From Rhodoferax antarcticus ANT.BR (lineage in GTDB: Bacteria; Pseudomonadota; Gammaproteobacteria; Burkholderiales; Burkholderiaceae_C), in NCBI RefSeq assembly GCF_001938565.1, contig NZ_MSYM01000006.1, positions 31,682 through 95,681 of the forward strand: a stretch of DNA of 64,000 bases, given 5' to 3'. The position numbers were made by a program, and so were the translations under genes. The notes beneath the pieces are model-generated. The model was given only the letters and a program-made list of their open reading frames with translations. It did no database searches and was not told where the DNA came from. Below, one piece after another: positions 15,787 through 26,813 of this stretch (positions within the stretch are counted from its first letter, which is position 1; every line of letters starts with the position of its first letter).

Positions 15787-17385
15787 TCACAATTCCTTTC
15801 TCAGATACGCCGGGGCGATGCGCAGCCCTTCACGGTATTTCGCCACGGTGCGCCGCGCGCATTCAATGCCCTGCTCTTTGAGCATGTCGGAGATCTGGTT
15901 GTCAGACAGCGGTTTCTTCGGGCTCTCGGCGGCGACAAACTGCTTGATGAGGGCGCGCACCGCGGTGCTGGAGGCGTTGCCGCCCGACTCGGTGCCCAGC
16001 CCGGAGCCAAAAAAGTACTTCAGCTCAAAGGTGCCGTAGGGTGTGGCTATGTATTTAGCGGTGGTGACGCGGCTGATGGTGGACTCGTGCAGGCCCAGCT
16101 CGTCAGCAATCTCGCGCAGCACCAGCGGGCGCATGGCCAGTTCACCGTGGATGAAGAAGCTTTTTTGACGCTCGACAATCGCAGTGCTGACACGCAGGAT
16201 GGTGTCAAAACGCTGTTGAATGTTTTTAATAAACCAGCGCGCTTCTTGCAGCCGTTGCTGCAGCGCCAAGGCGCTTGCGGCTTCGCTGCCACCGGCTTTA
16301 TGGCCTTTGAGCGCGTTGGCATAAATGTCATGGACACGCAGGCGCGGCATCACTTCGGGGTTCAGCCGCACGATGAATTTGACCGCCGCACCGCTGCCGA
16401 CCTTGATCACCAGCACGTCTGGCACCACCACGTTGCGCTCCACGTCGACAAAACGCCGCCCGGGTTTGGGCTCCAGGTGGCCAATCATGGTGATGGCGGC
16501 GCGCACTTCGGCGTCACTGGCGCGGCACAGCGGCATCAGGTGCTTGATGTCACGCCGCGCCAGCAATTCCATCGGCTGGCGGCAAATTGCCAAGGCCACT
16601 TCGATGGTGTCAGGGTCCAGGTCAAGCTGGGTGTCGGAGAGTTTCAGCAACGCCTGCAGCTGCAGCGTGAGGCATTCGGCCAGGCCACGCGCACCCACAC
16701 CGATGGGCTCCAGACTCTGCAGCAGGCGTAGCGCCACGGTGAAGTGGTGCACCAATTGGCCGAGTTGCTCCTCATCGTCACCCCCGGCAAGGCCGCCCGC
16801 CAGCTCTTCCAGCGGGTCTTCCAGGTAGCCGTCGTCATTGAGCGACTCGATCAGGAAGCGCAGCGCAGCGTTGTCCTCCAAGCTTAGGCGTAAGCCCAAC
16901 GCCTGCCGGTGCAAAAAGCTTTGCAGCGACTCCTGGTTGCGCGCCAGCTCGGTGGCGTCCATCGCGTCGTCACCGCTGAGGTTGTTGCCTTTGGCCTGTG
17001 CTTCGCTGCCCCATTCGCTGTCATCGGGGCCCATGCTGACGCTGCCATCGCCTTCCCAGCTGGGGCCGTCGTCGCTGGACAAGCCTGAATTTTCTACGTC
17101 ATTTTCGGTCTTAGCCGTTGTTGTGCTTGCGTAGTCAGCTGCCGAATAAGTAGCAGACTCCGCCTCACGGTCGGAGGCGCTGACAGGCGTGTCCAATTGC
17201 TCCAAGCCAAACGACTCGCGCTCAGCTTCTTCCACTTTGCGCTCTAAAAACGGGTTGTCGTCCAGCATCTGATCGACTTCGGAAGACAACTCCAGCGTCG
17301 ACAACTGCAGCAGCCGGATGGATTGCTGCAACTGGGGCGTGAGCGCCAGATGCTGCGAAACGCGTAGCGACAGGCCTTGCTTCAT
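15787..17385 (-). CDS. rpoN: RNA polymerase sigma-54 factor
   Basis: A 532-residue sigma factor that directs RNA polymerase to -24/-12 promoters and needs enhancer-binding ATPases. Region I (MKQGLSLRVSQHLALTPQLQ) defines the start at 17385 even though the frame stays open upstream. The HTH (LGLHESTISRVTTAKYI) and the RpoN box ARRTVAKYRE near the C-terminus are intact. The acidic region II (about residues 55-145) contains a stretch, ATYSAADYASTTTAKTEND (about 79-97), that derives from the palindromic element. It follows lptA-lptB as in other proteobacteria, but hpf-ptsN-hprK are far away in this window. Confidence 0.95.
   Translation of the reverse strand: MKQGLSLRVSQHLALTPQLQQSIRLLQLSTLELSSEVDQMLDDNPFLERKVEEAERESFGLEQLDTPVSASDREAESATYSAADYASTTTAKTENDVENSGLSSDDGPSWEGDGSVSMGPDDSEWGSEAQAKGNNLSGDDAMDATELARNQESLQSFLHRQALGLRLSLEDNAALRFLIESLNDDGYLEDPLEELAGGLAGGDDEEQLGQLVHHFTVALRLLQSLEPIGVGARGLAECLTLQLQALLKLSDTQLDLDPDTIEVALAICRQPMELLARRDIKHLMPLCRASDAEVRAAITMIGHLEPKPGRRFVDVERNVVVPDVLVIKVGSGAAVKFIVRLNPEVMPRLRVHDIYANALKGHKAGGSEAASALALQQRLQEARWFIKNIQQRFDTILRVSTAIVERQKSFFIHGELAMRPLVLREIADELGLHESTISRVTTAKYIATPYGTFELKYFFGSGLGTESGGNASSTAVRALIKQFVAAESPKKPLSDNQISDMLKEQGIECARRTVAKYREGLRIAPAYLRKEL
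17098..17158 (-). repeat. Palindromic element, copy 7 (decayed, inside rpoN region II)
   Basis: On the minus strand it reads tgctacttattcggcagctg, then actacgcaagcacaacaacg, then gctaagaccgaaaatga. Spacing of the conserved blocks (GCTA, AGCTG, GCTA, AAAAT) equals that of intact copies. It falls in the variable acidic linker of sigma-54. Confidence 0.55.
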
Positions 17386-17467
17386 GGCGTTGCCGGGCCG
17401 CCCCAAGGCGCCATAGCCTCCGCGGGGGGAAGCGCAATACACGGCGTGATAAGCATGGGGGTCATGC

Positions 17468-18289
17468 TCACATTCTGAAGTGTTCGCCCAGATACACCCG
17501 GCGCACCTCGGCATCGTTGACGATCTCGGCGGGTGTGCCCTGCGCCAGCACCGCGCCGTCGTTGATGATGTAGGCGTGGTCGCAAATACCCAGGGTTTCG
17601 CGCACGTTGTGGTCGGTGATCAGCACACCAATCCCCCGGCTTTTCAGGAAGCTGATGATGCGCTGGATCTCAATCACCGCAATTGGGTCGATGCCGGCAA
17701 ACGGTTCGTCCAGCAGGATGAAGCTGGGCCGCGTGGCCAGCGCTCGGGCGATCTCCACCCGCCTGCGCTCACCACCCGACAAAGACAGCGCGCTGGACTG
17801 ACGCAAATGCTCCACCCGCAGGTCTTGCAGCAAATAGGTCAGGCGTTTTTCAATTTCGGGCTCAGCCAAAGGCTTGCCTTGCTCGTCGAATTGCAGTTCC
17901 AGCACTGCGCGCACGTTGTCTTGCACATTGAGCTTGCGAAAAATCGACGACTCCTGCGGCAGGTAACCCAAACCCAGGCGCGCCCGGCGGTGAATCGGCA
18001 TGTGGTCGATGGCCTGGCCGTCAATGGTGATGGTGCCCGCACTGGCGCGCACCAGCCCGACGATCATATAAAACGAGGTCGTCTTGCCAGCGCCATTGGG
18101 GCCCAACAACCCGACCACCTCGCCCTTGCGCACCTCCAGAGACACATCTTTCACCACCTTGCGCGCGCCATACGACTTTTGCAGGTGTAGCGCCTGCAAG
18201 CAGTTCTCGACTTCACCCGGCGCCCGCCGACCGCGCCGATCACTGACGTCAAGTTGCGGCGCTGGAACGATCGGGCTGTCTAGGGTCAT
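17468..18289 (-). CDS. lptB: LPS export ABC transporter ATP-binding protein
   Basis: A 273-residue ATPase of the LptBFG exporter that extracts lipopolysaccharide from the inner membrane. Motifs are Walker [10 protein letters not shown], signature [15 protein letters not shown] and Walker [13 protein letters not shown]. It has an N-terminal extension of about 25 residues compared with the usual 241. Its start overlaps the lptA stop (ATGA at 18286-18289), and rpoN follows 82 nt later. Confidence 0.95.
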   Translation of the reverse strand: MTLDSPIVPAPQLDVSDRRGRRAPGEVENCLQALHLQKSYGARKVVKDVSLEVRKGEVVGLLGPNGAGKTTSFYMIVGLVRASAGTITIDGQAIDHMPIHRRARLGLGYLPQESSIFRKLNVQDNVRAVLELQFDEQGKPLAEPEIEKRLTYLLQDLRVEHLRQSSALSLSGGERRRVEIARALATRPSFILLDEPFAGIDPIAVIEIQRIISFLKSRGIGVLITDHNVRETLGICDHAYIINDGAVLAQGTPAEIVNDAEVRRVYLGEHFRM

Positions 18290-18924
18290 GGCTTGCCAGC
18301 CCCTAGCGTGCGGGTTTCGCGCAATGCGGCAGACGCTGCGCCCGCGGGCGCCTTGGCGGGTGCGCTGCTGACGTTTGGCGTCAGCATCGCCCTGACCCGC
18401 CCAGCCGGAGCGCCAGGGCGCCCGGTGCTGCCACTTTTGCCCACCGCTGGCGCGCCGTCCAGCGTGAAAACGTCGGTGAGGTTGTTGTAGACGATCAGGC
18501 CAGCGTTGAATTCGTCGCTCAGGGTGGCACCCCGGTAGCGCCGCAACTGGGCACTGTCGATGAATTTGACGGTATCGCCACGGCCATCGTACTCAATGGT
18601 TTCGCCTTCACCTTCAATGAATTCGTCCAAGCCTTCGCGCTTTTGGCGGAAAAACGCCAGCTTGCCTGGCGCAGCGGTCGCCACGCCAAACTGGTTGCCA
18701 TCAGCGTCCTGGCGCACCTCAAGCTTGCCACCCCGGATCAGGACCGTGCCCTTGGTCAACACCACACGGCCGGTGAAGACGCTGACTTGGCGCGCATCGT
18801 CGTAACGCAAGGCGTCTGACTCAATGTTCATGGGTTTGTCGCGGTCCGCTTTTTCCGCCCAGGCAGCAGGCGCCAGCGCCACCAGAAGCACAACCAGTAG
18901 CCGGGAGAGAAAAGTGTTATTCAT
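18286..18924 (-). CDS. lptA: LPS transport periplasmic protein
   Basis: A 212-residue exported protein with a signal peptide ([17 protein letters not shown]) and the OstA/LptA domain ([40 protein letters not shown]). It forms the periplasmic bridge that carries LPS from LptBFGC to LptDE. The ATG at 18924 gives a normal signal peptide. The C-terminal 40 residues are Ala/Gly/Pro-rich. lptC is not adjacent; dsbA lies upstream. Confidence 0.9.
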   Translation of the reverse strand: MNNTFLSRLLVVLLVALAPAAWAEKADRDKPMNIESDALRYDDARQVSVFTGRVVLTKGTVLIRGGKLEVRQDADGNQFGVATAAPGKLAFFRQKREGLDEFIEGEGETIEYDGRGDTVKFIDSAQLRRYRGATLSDEFNAGLIVYNNLTDVFTLDGAPAVGKSGSTGRPGAPAGRVRAMLTPNVSSAPAKAPAGAASAALRETRTLGAGKP

Positions 18925-19025
18925 AAAGGCACGGATCTTGCATGATTTATGCCTGGCATTGTAGCGGGCTAGCGCTCGGCGCGCACTTGGCAAGACCCGC
19001 TTGCTGCTGCCAAAACCGTCGCTCT

Positions 19026-19670
19026 TCAACGCCCGGCGCGAACCTCTGCCACCAGAAAATCAGCCACTTGCAGCACTCTATCCATCGTCTTGGTCATCGC
19101 ACCATCGGTGTAAAAACGCCCGGCAACCCCCAGCGCAGGGACACCCTCCACCTGGTAAGCGGTCATCAACTGGTTGGCTCGGCGCGCCTTGGATAGAGTA
19201 GTAAAGGAGTTGAAATGGCTGGCAAATAGTGCTTTGTCGACCCCTTGTTTGCCTATCCAGGCAGTGATGGCCTGCTCGCTGACCAGGTTTTGCCGATCGA
19301 CGTGGATGGTGGCAAACACCCGGCTGTGCAGTTGCCCAACCAAACCCATGGCCTCCAGCGCGTAAAAAAGCCGCTGCTGGGACAAATAACTATCCTGAAA
19401 TGCCACCGGAACGCGCTTGAACGCCACATCTGACGGCAGCTTCTGCGCCCACGCCGCCAGCAGCGGCTCAAACGCGTTGCAGTGCGAGCAGTTGTACCAA
19501 AAGAACTCCAGCACTTCGATCTTGCCCGCGGGTGCGTCGACCGGGGCCAATTTGTTCAATTGGGTGAAATCGGTTCCCGCTTGCGGCGCTCTGGCCTGCG
19601 CTAAAACACCGCCAGAGGCCAAGCCAGCCGCAACCAGGGTGGTGGCAGTACAAAAGGTGCGACGTTTCAT
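19026..19670 (-). CDS. dsbA: Thiol:disulfide interchange protein (DsbA family)
   Basis: A 214-residue periplasmic oxidoreductase with a signal peptide (TTLVAAGLASGGVLA), a thioredoxin-fold active site and the cis-Pro segment EGVPALGVAGRF. The active site is CSHC (EFFWYNCSHCNAFEPLL) rather than the CPHC of E. coli DsbA, a variation seen in betaproteobacteria that may change redox potential. The start at 19670 is chosen to give the shortest sensible signal peptide. It lies between the SPOR protein and lptA. Confidence 0.9.
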   Translation of the reverse strand: MKRRTFCTATTLVAAGLASGGVLAQARAPQAGTDFTQLNKLAPVDAPAGKIEVLEFFWYNCSHCNAFEPLLAAWAQKLPSDVAFKRVPVAFQDSYLSQQRLFYALEAMGLVGQLHSRVFATIHVDRQNLVSEQAITAWIGKQGVDKALFASHFNSFTTLSKARRANQLMTAYQVEGVPALGVAGRFYTDGAMTKTMDRVLQVADFLVAEVRAGR

Positions 19671-19740
19671 GGACATGCTTGTTTTCCTAGATAGTGCAGA
19701 CATTGGACTAGCCTTTAAAGCCAGCGATGGGCACAGAAGC

Positions 19741-20358
19741 TCAACGTGTCACGCGTACTATGGCAGCTTCCTGGTCGGCGGCTTCAAGCCGGGCTTTGGC
19801 TATTTCAGCGTCATCGCGCTGATCAAAAGGCCCCATGCGTACCCGATAGACCGTGCGCCCCGCCTGCTCGCGTTCGCTCATTTTGGTCTCGATGCCCGCC
19901 AGGGAGAGCTTGGCGCGCTGGCTCTCGGCGTCTTCAGGCGTGCGATACGCACCCACCTGCACAAAGTAAGTAAAAAGCTCAGCAGCAGCATCAGGGGCCG
20001 CGTTTTTGGCACCGGCCATTTTGGACTTGACAAGATCACCCAGCGGGTCACTTGTCACCGCGGGTTTGAGTTCGGGCGCCGAGGCGGATAGCTTGGGGGC
20101 TGCGCTCTCGATCTGTTCAGCGGTGGCGGCTGGCCGCGCCGGGTTTTTACCGTACAAGGGCGCGTTGGGGTCCCAGTTTTTGTTTTTCTGCAGCTCGGCG
20201 GCGTCCTGATCGGCTGGGCGGCTGGCGCCTTTGTCCAGAAACGGCACCGGTACTTTGGTCACGTACACCGCCACCGCCAGCGCAATACCCAGCCCAATCA
20301 CCAGCCCCAGAACCAATCCCAAAATAGTCCCGCCACGTTGTTGTTTCATGGTTCGCAT
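19741..20358 (-). CDS. SPOR-domain membrane protein (FtsN-like)
   Basis: A 205-residue single-pass protein: a cytoplasmic stub, one transmembrane helix (ILGLVLGLVIGLGIALAVAVYV), a Pro/Ala-rich linker and a C-terminal SPOR domain (FTYFVQVGAYRTPEDAESQR, YRVRMGPFDQRDDAE). SPOR domains bind denuded peptidoglycan at the septum, so a division role like FtsN is likely. The start is at 20358 or 20349. It follows argS by 24 nt, the same order as in many proteobacteria. Confidence 0.88.
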   Translation of the reverse strand: MRTMKQQRGGTILGLVLGLVIGLGIALAVAVYVTKVPVPFLDKGASRPADQDAAELQKNKNWDPNAPLYGKNPARPAATAEQIESAAPKLSASAPELKPAVTSDPLGDLVKSKMAGAKNAAPDAAAELFTYFVQVGAYRTPEDAESQRAKLSLAGIETKMSEREQAGRTVYRVRMGPFDQRDDAEIAKARLEAADQEAAIVRVTR

Positions 20359-20382
20359 TTGCTACCTGTCTGTTCGCGTTAT

Positions 20383-22080
20383 TTACATTTTTTGCGGGGC
20401 ACTCACGCCCAGCACCGCCAAACCATTTTGCAATACCTGCGCGGTAGCCGCGACCAGCGCCAGCCGCGCCAGCTTGACCGCTTGATCATCCACCAGAATG
20501 CGCTCGGCATCGTAGTAACTGTGATAGCAGGCAGCAAGTTCACGCAGATAAAAGGTCACATCATGCGGTGCAAAACCCTCGGCGGCTGCACTCAGCATGG
20601 CGGGGTATTTTGCCAGCAGCAGCATCAGCGCCTGGGCTTGCGGACTGGTCAGCGGGGTCAAATCGACTTGGGCCAGAGAGGCCACGTCGCCCGCCCACGC
20701 GGCCAGCACCGAGCAGATCCGCGCATGGGCGTACTGCACGTAGTACACCGGGTTGTCGTTGTTTTTGGCCACCGCCAGATCGACATCAAAGGTGTATTCG
20801 GTATCGGGCTTGCGACTCAATAGAAAGAACCGCACCGCGTCTTTGCTGGTCCACTCGATCAGGTCGCGCAGCGTCACATAACTACCAGCGCGTTTGCCGA
20901 TCTTGACTTCTTCCCCGCCTTTGACCACCCGCACCATGGTGTGCAGCACATAGTCGGGAAAGCCCTGCGGAATACCCACGTTGGCGCCCTGCAGGCCAGC
21001 GCGCACCCGGGCGATGGTGCCGTGGTGATCGGTGCCCTGGATGTTGATCACCTTGCTGAAACCACGCTCCCACTTGGCAATGTGGTAAGCCACATCGGGC
21101 ACAAAGTAGGTGTAGCTGCCGTCGCGCTTGCGCATGACGCGGTCTTTGTCGTCGCCGTAGTCGGTAGATTTGAGCCACAGCGCGCCGTCCAGCGCGTAGG
21201 TTTTACCGGCTTCGATCAAACGCGCAACCGTCGCCTCAACCCGGCCAGAGGTGTACAGGCTGCTCTCAAGATAGTAGTTATCAAACTTGACCGCAAAGGC
21301 CGACAAGTCCAGATCCTGCTCGTGGCGCAGGTAAGCCACAGCAAACTGGCGGATGCTGTCGAGATCAGCCGGGTCCCCTGAAGCGGTGAACGCACGGTCA
21401 TCAGACTTGACGGTTTTGCTGGTCAAAAAATCAGCGGCAATGTCGGCGATGTAGTCACCGTTGTAAAAATTCTTGGCTAGGGGGTTGTCTGGGTCGATCG
21501 GCCAGCAGGCGTCGCCCGGCTTGAAACCCTGCACCCGCAACTGGGTGCTGGTGGCCAGGGTACCAATCTGCACACCCGCATCGTTGTAATAAAACTCGCG
21601 GTAAACGTCCCAGCCCTGTGTGGCAAACAGGTTACAGATGGCGTCCCCCAGCGCTGCCTGGCGGCCGTGGCCCACATGCAGCGGACCCGTGGGGTTGGCA
21701 GAGACAAACTCGACCAGCATGCGTTTGCCGTTGGCGGCCTGCTGGCCATAACAGGACTGCTGCACCAGCACTTCAAGCACGACCTGCTGTTTGGCAGCGG
21801 GCTTGAGTTTGATGTTGATGAAGCCCGGACCAGCAATGTCGAGTGCCTCTACCCAGGTCTGGTAGGGCAAAGTCGCTTGCAGGGCGGCGCAAAGCTTCTC
21901 GGCCAGTTGGCGCGGGTTCATTTTGAGCGGCTTGGCCAGTTGCATCGCGGCAGTGGTGGCGAGGTCACCGTGCGCAGCGACTTTGGGCGACTCAAAAGCC
22001 GCTTTTTCGCCAGCACCCGGCAGTAAATCTTCCAGCGCTGCGCGCAGGGCTTCTAACAATTCGGTTTTTACGGTGAGCAT
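20383..22080 (-). CDS. argS: Arginyl-tRNA synthetase
   Basis: A 565-residue class I synthetase that charges tRNA-Arg. The HIGH-type motif is [12 protein letters not shown] and the KMS-loop equivalent is [17 protein letters not shown]. The N-terminal Arg-tRNA synthetase additional domain and the C-terminal anticodon-binding domain (DALRM, ending [12 protein letters not shown]) are complete. It is first in the argS-SPOR-dsbA-lptAB-rpoN series on the minus strand. Confidence 0.96.
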   Translation of the reverse strand: MLTVKTELLEALRAALEDLLPGAGEKAAFESPKVAAHGDLATTAAMQLAKPLKMNPRQLAEKLCAALQATLPYQTWVEALDIAGPGFINIKLKPAAKQQVVLEVLVQQSCYGQQAANGKRMLVEFVSANPTGPLHVGHGRQAALGDAICNLFATQGWDVYREFYYNDAGVQIGTLATSTQLRVQGFKPGDACWPIDPDNPLAKNFYNGDYIADIAADFLTSKTVKSDDRAFTASGDPADLDSIRQFAVAYLRHEQDLDLSAFAVKFDNYYLESSLYTSGRVEATVARLIEAGKTYALDGALWLKSTDYGDDKDRVMRKRDGSYTYFVPDVAYHIAKWERGFSKVINIQGTDHHGTIARVRAGLQGANVGIPQGFPDYVLHTMVRVVKGGEEVKIGKRAGSYVTLRDLIEWTSKDAVRFFLLSRKPDTEYTFDVDLAVAKNNDNPVYYVQYAHARICSVLAAWAGDVASLAQVDLTPLTSPQAQALMLLLAKYPAMLSAAAEGFAPHDVTFYLRELAACYHSYYDAERILVDDQAVKLARLALVAATAQVLQNGLAVLGVSAPQKM

Positions 22081-22154
22081 CGGCTGATTTTAGGGGGGCA
22101 GCTTTGGCACCAGAAATCTGCCCTCCAATGCGGCGCGTAACCTGGACTCGCCTA

Positions 22155-22169
22155 GCGCTGCGGCAGCGC
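22155..22169. terminator. Short GC hairpin after the LysR gene
   Basis: GCGCTGC-G-GCAGCGC is a 15-nt palindrome starting 2 nt downstream of the LysR stop on the minus strand. There is no T tract. It may contribute to termination before argS. Confidence 0.35.
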
Positions 22170-22170
22170 C

Positions 22171-23094
22171 TTAACGAGGCTCATGCCAGAAACCCATCTC
22201 GGCAAACTGCTGCTTGAGGTAGTCAATCCATAAGCGCAGGCGCAGCGGCAGGTGCTTGCGCTGGGGAAACACCGCGTAGATACCGTTGGCAGGCGCAGCG
22301 AATGGCTCCAGCACCGGCACCAGCAAACCGGCCGCCACTTCGGCCTGCACCTCCCAGGTGCTGCGCCAGGCAATGCCGTAGCCTGCCAGGCACCAGTCAA
22401 ACAACACCTCGCCGTCGGAGCAGCTCAAGGGGCCACCGGGCTTGAGGTGCACCAGCTCTATGCCCGCAGGCTGGTGCAGCGAAAACGCCCAACCGCGCGT
22501 TTGCGAGGCATCGCTGGACAGCGTCAGGCAGTCAAAGCGCACCAAGTCTTGCGGGGTTTTTGGTGCGCCGTGGCGCTTCAGGTAGCTGGGTGCCGCCACG
22601 CACAGGCGCCGGTTGTCAGCCAGGCGCACACTTACCAGACTGGAATCGGGCATCTCGCCTACCCGTACTGCGCAATCAAAGCCTTCAGCAGCCAGGTCGA
22701 CGACACGGTCACTCAGGCTAAGCGAGATGGTCACGTCCGGGTGTAATTCGCGAAACCGGGGCACCAGTGGCGCCACATGCCGCCGCCCAAATCCCGCCGG
22801 TGCCGTTAAAGCCAGATGCCCGGTGGCCTTGACACCGCCGACAGACACGCTGGCCTCTGCGCTGGCCAACTCAGCCAGCAGGCGTTGGCAGTCTTCCAGA
22901 AACGCACTGCCTTCCTGGGTAAGCGTGACATGCCGGGTGGTGCGCACCAGCAGTTTGACGCCTAGACGTTCTTCCAGCGCATTTAGCCTGCGCCCGATGA
23001 TGGCGGGGGCCAGCCCTTCGGCCTTGGCCGCCGCTGTCAGGCCGCCACGGTGGGCCACAGCGACAAAGGTTTCGAGTTGCTTGAGTTTGCTCAT
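22171..23094 (-). CDS. LysR family transcriptional regulator
   Basis: A 307-residue LysR protein with the N-terminal winged HTH (LETFVAVAHRGGLTAAAKAE, then RRLNALEERLGVKLLVRTTR) and a substrate-binding domain. It lies 9 nt downstream of the CoA-transferase gene on the same strand, so it is probably co-transcribed with that gene rather than divergent from it. The effector is unknown. Confidence 0.9.
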   Translation of the reverse strand: MSKLKQLETFVAVAHRGGLTAAAKAEGLAPAIIGRRLNALEERLGVKLLVRTTRHVTLTQEGSAFLEDCQRLLAELASAEASVSVGGVKATGHLALTAPAGFGRRHVAPLVPRFRELHPDVTISLSLSDRVVDLAAEGFDCAVRVGEMPDSSLVSVRLADNRRLCVAAPSYLKRHGAPKTPQDLVRFDCLTLSSDASQTRGWAFSLHQPAGIELVHLKPGGPLSCSDGEVLFDWCLAGYGIAWRSTWEVQAEVAAGLLVPVLEPFAAPANGIYAVFPQRKHLPLRLRLWIDYLKQQFAEMGFWHEPR

Positions 23095-23103
23095 GGTGCG
23101 CTA

Positions 23104-24360
23104 TCAGCCGATCGCACCCGCCGCGCGCAGCGACTGCACCCGCTTGGCGTCCAGACCGAGCCCAAGCAGCAGTTCCTGGGTGTGCGCACCGAGCGTGGGC
23201 GGGCTCAGGCGCACACCCAGCCGCTGGCCGCCCATAGTGAAGGGAAACAGGGCGGCCTGGGTGGTTTGCCCGGCGCGCTCACCATCGGGCAAGGTAATGT
23301 CGGCCAGGCCACCGGTCGCCAACAAGTGTTCGTCGTCAAACAGCTCTTCGGGTTTACGGATCGGGGCGTAGGGCAACTTGTTCGCGGCCATTAGCTGGAC
23401 GATTTGCGCGGCGGTGTAGCGCGCCAGCCGCTCACGCAGGATCGGCAGCAGCGTGGGGCGCTCGCGCACCCGGTCATTGTTGGAGGCGTACTTACCATCC
23501 GCTTTCAGGTCAGCCAGCTCAAACACGGCGCAAAACGTGGCCCACTGTGCATCGCTCACCGCCGAGATAAAAATCTGCTCGCCATCGCCTGCGGTAAACA
23601 CGTCGTACACGCCCCAGGGCGAAATTCGCGCGGGCATGGGGGCTGCTGCCTGGCCGGTCATGGCGTACTGCAACATGTGCTGGCCGACCAGAAACACATT
23701 GTTTTCAAATAACGCGCTTTGCACCTCTTGGCCACGCCCGGTGATACCACGCTGGATCAGCGCCCCCAGCGCACCAATGGCACCAAACATACCGCCCATG
23801 ATGTCGTTGACGCTGCTGCCCGCGCGCAGTGGGTCGCCAGGGCGCCCGGTCATGTAGGCCAGGCCACCCATCATTTGCACCACCTCGTCCAGCGCGGTGC
23901 GGTGTTCATACGGGCCGGGCAGAAAACCCTTGTGACTGACGTAAATGATTTTGGGGTTGGCCTGCGACAGCGCCGCGTAGTCCAGCCCGTACTTGGCCAT
24001 GGTGCCGGGCTTGAAGTTCTCCAGCACCACATCGGCACTCAAGGCCAACTGGCGCGCCACGGCGGCACCCTCGGGATGGTGCAGATTGATGGCGATGCTT
24101 TTCTTGTTGCGGTTGAACATCGGAAAGAAACCCGCACCCGCACCCAGCAAATGCCGCGTGCGGTCACCCTCGATGGGTTCGACCTTGATCACCTCGGCCC
24201 CCATGTCGGCCAGCACCATGCCACAGGTGGGGCCCATCACCATGTGGGTGAACTCCACCACACGCAAACCTTGCAGGGGTAAAGGTGGCGTTGCCGGGGT
24301 GGGTGGCAGGCTGCTGGGTAATGGGTCGGGTGAAGGACTAGAGACAGAGCTGTGGGTCAT
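23104..24360 (-). CDS. CaiB/BaiF family (class III) CoA-transferase
   Basis: A 418-residue class III CoA-transferase that moves CoA between carboxylic acids. Family motifs include GLRVVEFTHMVMGPTCGMVL, ADMGAEVIKVEP and LDEVVQMMGGLAYMTGRPGD, containing the candidate catalytic Asp in ALDEV. About 28 Pro/Ser-rich residues precede the conserved domain. It is followed by a LysR gene and is divergent from malate synthase G. The acyl substrate cannot be told from the sequence. Confidence 0.87.
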   Translation of the reverse strand: MTHSSVSSPSPDPLPSSLPPTPATPPLPLQGLRVVEFTHMVMGPTCGMVLADMGAEVIKVEPIEGDRTRHLLGAGAGFFPMFNRNKKSIAINLHHPEGAAVARQLALSADVVLENFKPGTMAKYGLDYAALSQANPKIIYVSHKGFLPGPYEHRTALDEVVQMMGGLAYMTGRPGDPLRAGSSVNDIMGGMFGAIGALGALIQRGITGRGQEVQSALFENNVFLVGQHMLQYAMTGQAAAPMPARISPWGVYDVFTAGDGEQIFISAVSDAQWATFCAVFELADLKADGKYASNNDRVRERPTLLPILRERLARYTAAQIVQLMAANKLPYAPIRKPEELFDDEHLLATGGLADITLPDGERAGQTTQAALFPFTMGGQRLGVRLSPPTLGAHTQELLLGLGLDAKRVQSLRAAGAIG

Positions 24361-24583
24361 GGTGCGTCCGGCAAATCAGCGGCAACTTGCCGTACTGCCC
24401 ATTATTTCGCAGTGCGTCGCCCTTGTGCTGGATTACCGTTATTTTTGTCACAACTGCGTACCGACGTTTCGTTTGAATGCGGGCAGCGCCTCACTCTAAA
24501 ATCGGCTGCTGCACTGCAACATATGCAAGGCAACCTGCACCGTGCGGCCCACCCCCTGAACCTTCAACGCCCAAGGACTGACC

Positions 24584-26797
24584 ATGACCGAACGCATCAC
24601 CAAAAACCGCCTGCAAGTGGCCGCCAACTTGTGCCTTTTTCTCGAGACCCAAGTGCTGCCCGGCACCGGCGTTACCCCGGAAAACTTCTGGAAAGGCTTT
24701 GACGCCATCGTGGCTGATCTGGCACCGAAAAACATTGCCTTGCTGGGCGAGCGCGACCGCCTGCAAACCGAGTTGGATACTTGGCACAAAACCAACCCCG
24801 GCCCCATCGCCGACATGAAAGCCTACCGCGCCTTTCTCACAAAGATTGGCTACTTGGTGCCCTCGCCCGCCAACGTGACGATCACCACCTCCAACGTCGA
24901 CGATGAGCTGGCGCTGCAGGCGGGCCCGCAACTGGTGGTGCCCATTTTGAATGCACGCTACGCGCTCAATGCCGCTAACGCCCGCTGGGGTTCGCTGTAT
25001 GACGCGCTCTACGGCACCGACGTGATTGCGGAGACCGAAGGCATCGAAAAGGGCAAGGGCTACAACCCAGCGCGTGGCGCCAAGGTCATTGCCTACGCAC
25101 GCAATGTGCTGGACCAGGCCGCTCCCCTGGCTACGGGCTCGCACAGAGACGCGACGCTGTACAGCGTGGCGGACGGCCAGTTGGTGGTGAAGCTCAAAAA
25201 CGGCTCAGTCACCGGGCTGAAGGATCCTGCGCGGTTTGTCGGCTACCAGGGCGCTCTGGATGCGCCTTCGTCCATCTTGCTGCGCCACAACGGCATCCAC
25301 ATCGACATCCGTATCGACCGCACCACCGTCATTGGCAAAGACGATGCGCCCGGCATCAGCGACCTGGTGGTTGAAGCCGCACTTTCCACCATTCTCGACC
25401 TTGAAGATTCCGTGGCGGTGGTGGACGCAGAAGACAAGGTTGCAGCGTACGCAAACTGGCTGGGTATCCTGCAAGGCACCCTGACAGAAGAGATGCAAAA
25501 AGGTGGCAAAACCTTTACTCGCGGCCTGAACCCCGACCGCGAGTACACCAGCCCCGGCGGCGGCAAGCTCACGCTGCATGGCCGCTCACTCATGTTTCTG
25601 CGCAATGTGGGGCATCTGATGACCAACCCCGCCATCCTGTACAGCGCCGAAGACGGAACGCTCAAGGAAATCCCGGAAGGCATTCTGGACGCGGTGGTCA
25701 CCACGACCATTGCCATGCATGATCTCAAGCGCAAGGATGCGCCCGGCATCAAAAACTCACGCAAGGGCTCGGTCTATATCGTCAAGCCCAAAATGCATGG
25801 TCCGGCTGAAGTGGCGTTTGCTGCCGAGCTGTTCAGCCGGGTTGAGGTAATGCTGGCCCTGCCGGAGAACACCGTCAAGCTGGGCATCATGGACGAGGAG
25901 CGCCGCACCAGCGTCAACCTCAAGGCCTGCATCGCCGGCGCGGCCTCACGTGTGGCCTTCATCAACACCGGCTTCCTCGACCGCACCGGCGACGAAATGC
26001 ATACCGCCATGCAGTCGGGCGCCATGATGCGCAAGCCGCGGATGAAGAATTCGCAATGGCTGCGCGCCTATGAAATGAGCAACGTGCAGATCGGCCTGGC
26101 GTGCGGGCTGCGTGGCCGTGCCCAGATCGGCAAGGGCATGTGGGCCATGCCCGATCTGATGGCGGACATGATGAAGCAAAAAATCGAACACCCACAGGCG
26201 GGCGCCAACACCGCCTGGGTGCCCTCGCCGACCGCAGCTACCCTGCACGCGTTGCACTATCACCAGGTGGATGTGACGGCTTTGCAAAAGAGCATGGAGA
26301 CCTTCGTCAACGAGCGGAAATCACTGGCGATGGAAGAAAACCTGCTGGATGCCATCCTGCAGATCCCGACTGCGCTCATGCCGTTCTGGACCGAAGCCGA
26401 AATTCAGGCGGAACTCGACAACAACGCCCAAGGCATTTTGGGCTACGTGGTGCGATGGGTCGACCAGGGCGTGGGCTGCTCCAAGGTGCCCGATATTCAC
26501 AATGTGGGCCTGATGGAAGACCGCGCCACCCTGCGCATCAGCAGCCAGCACATGGCCAACTGGTTGCTGCACGGCGTGGTGACCAAAGCCCAAATCACAG
26601 AAACCTTTGAGCGCATGGCCGGCGTCGTCGATGGCCAGAACGCCGGTGACCCGCTGTACAAACCGATGGCGGGCCACTTCGATACATCGATGGCGTACCA
26701 GGCGGCCTGCGATCTGGTCTTCAAAGGCCTGGTGCAACCCAGCGGCTACACCGAGCCGCTGTTACACGCCTGGCGGCTGAAGGTGAAGGCGGCGTGA
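24584..26797 (+). CDS. glcB: Malate synthase G
   Basis: A 737-residue single-chain malate synthase that condenses glyoxylate with acetyl-CoA in the glyoxylate and glycolate pathways. Family motifs include [53 protein letters not shown] and a C-terminal [20 protein letters not shown]. Length matches the G isoform (about 720), not the A isoform. An AAGGAC ribosome site precedes the ATG. Transcription ends in an unusually perfect terminator after a palindromic element. Confidence 0.95.
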   Translation: MTERITKNRLQVAANLCLFLETQVLPGTGVTPENFWKGFDAIVADLAPKNIALLGERDRLQTELDTWHKTNPGPIADMKAYRAFLTKIGYLVPSPANVTITTSNVDDELALQAGPQLVVPILNARYALNAANARWGSLYDALYGTDVIAETEGIEKGKGYNPARGAKVIAYARNVLDQAAPLATGSHRDATLYSVADGQLVVKLKNGSVTGLKDPARFVGYQGALDAPSSILLRHNGIHIDIRIDRTTVIGKDDAPGISDLVVEAALSTILDLEDSVAVVDAEDKVAAYANWLGILQGTLTEEMQKGGKTFTRGLNPDREYTSPGGGKLTLHGRSLMFLRNVGHLMTNPAILYSAEDGTLKEIPEGILDAVVTTTIAMHDLKRKDAPGIKNSRKGSVYIVKPKMHGPAEVAFAAELFSRVEVMLALPENTVKLGIMDEERRTSVNLKACIAGAASRVAFINTGFLDRTGDEMHTAMQSGAMMRKPRMKNSQWLRAYEMSNVQIGLACGLRGRAQIGKGMWAMPDLMADMMKQKIEHPQAGANTAWVPSPTAATLHALHYHQVDVTALQKSMETFVNERKSLAMEENLLDAILQIPTALMPFWTEAEIQAELDNNAQGILGYVVRWVDQGVGCSKVPDIHNVGLMEDRATLRISSQHMANWLLHGVVTKAQITETFERMAGVVDGQNAGDPLYKPMAGHFDTSMAYQAACDLVFKGLVQPSGYTEPLLHAWRLKVKAA

Positions 26798-26813
26798 TGC
26801 TGCACCGGTTAAA

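Noticed and set aside
24514..24529. Small palindrome CTGCAACATATGCAAG upstream of glcB as an operator
   Set aside because: Arms are only partly symmetric and no known regulator motif fits; insufficient evidence.
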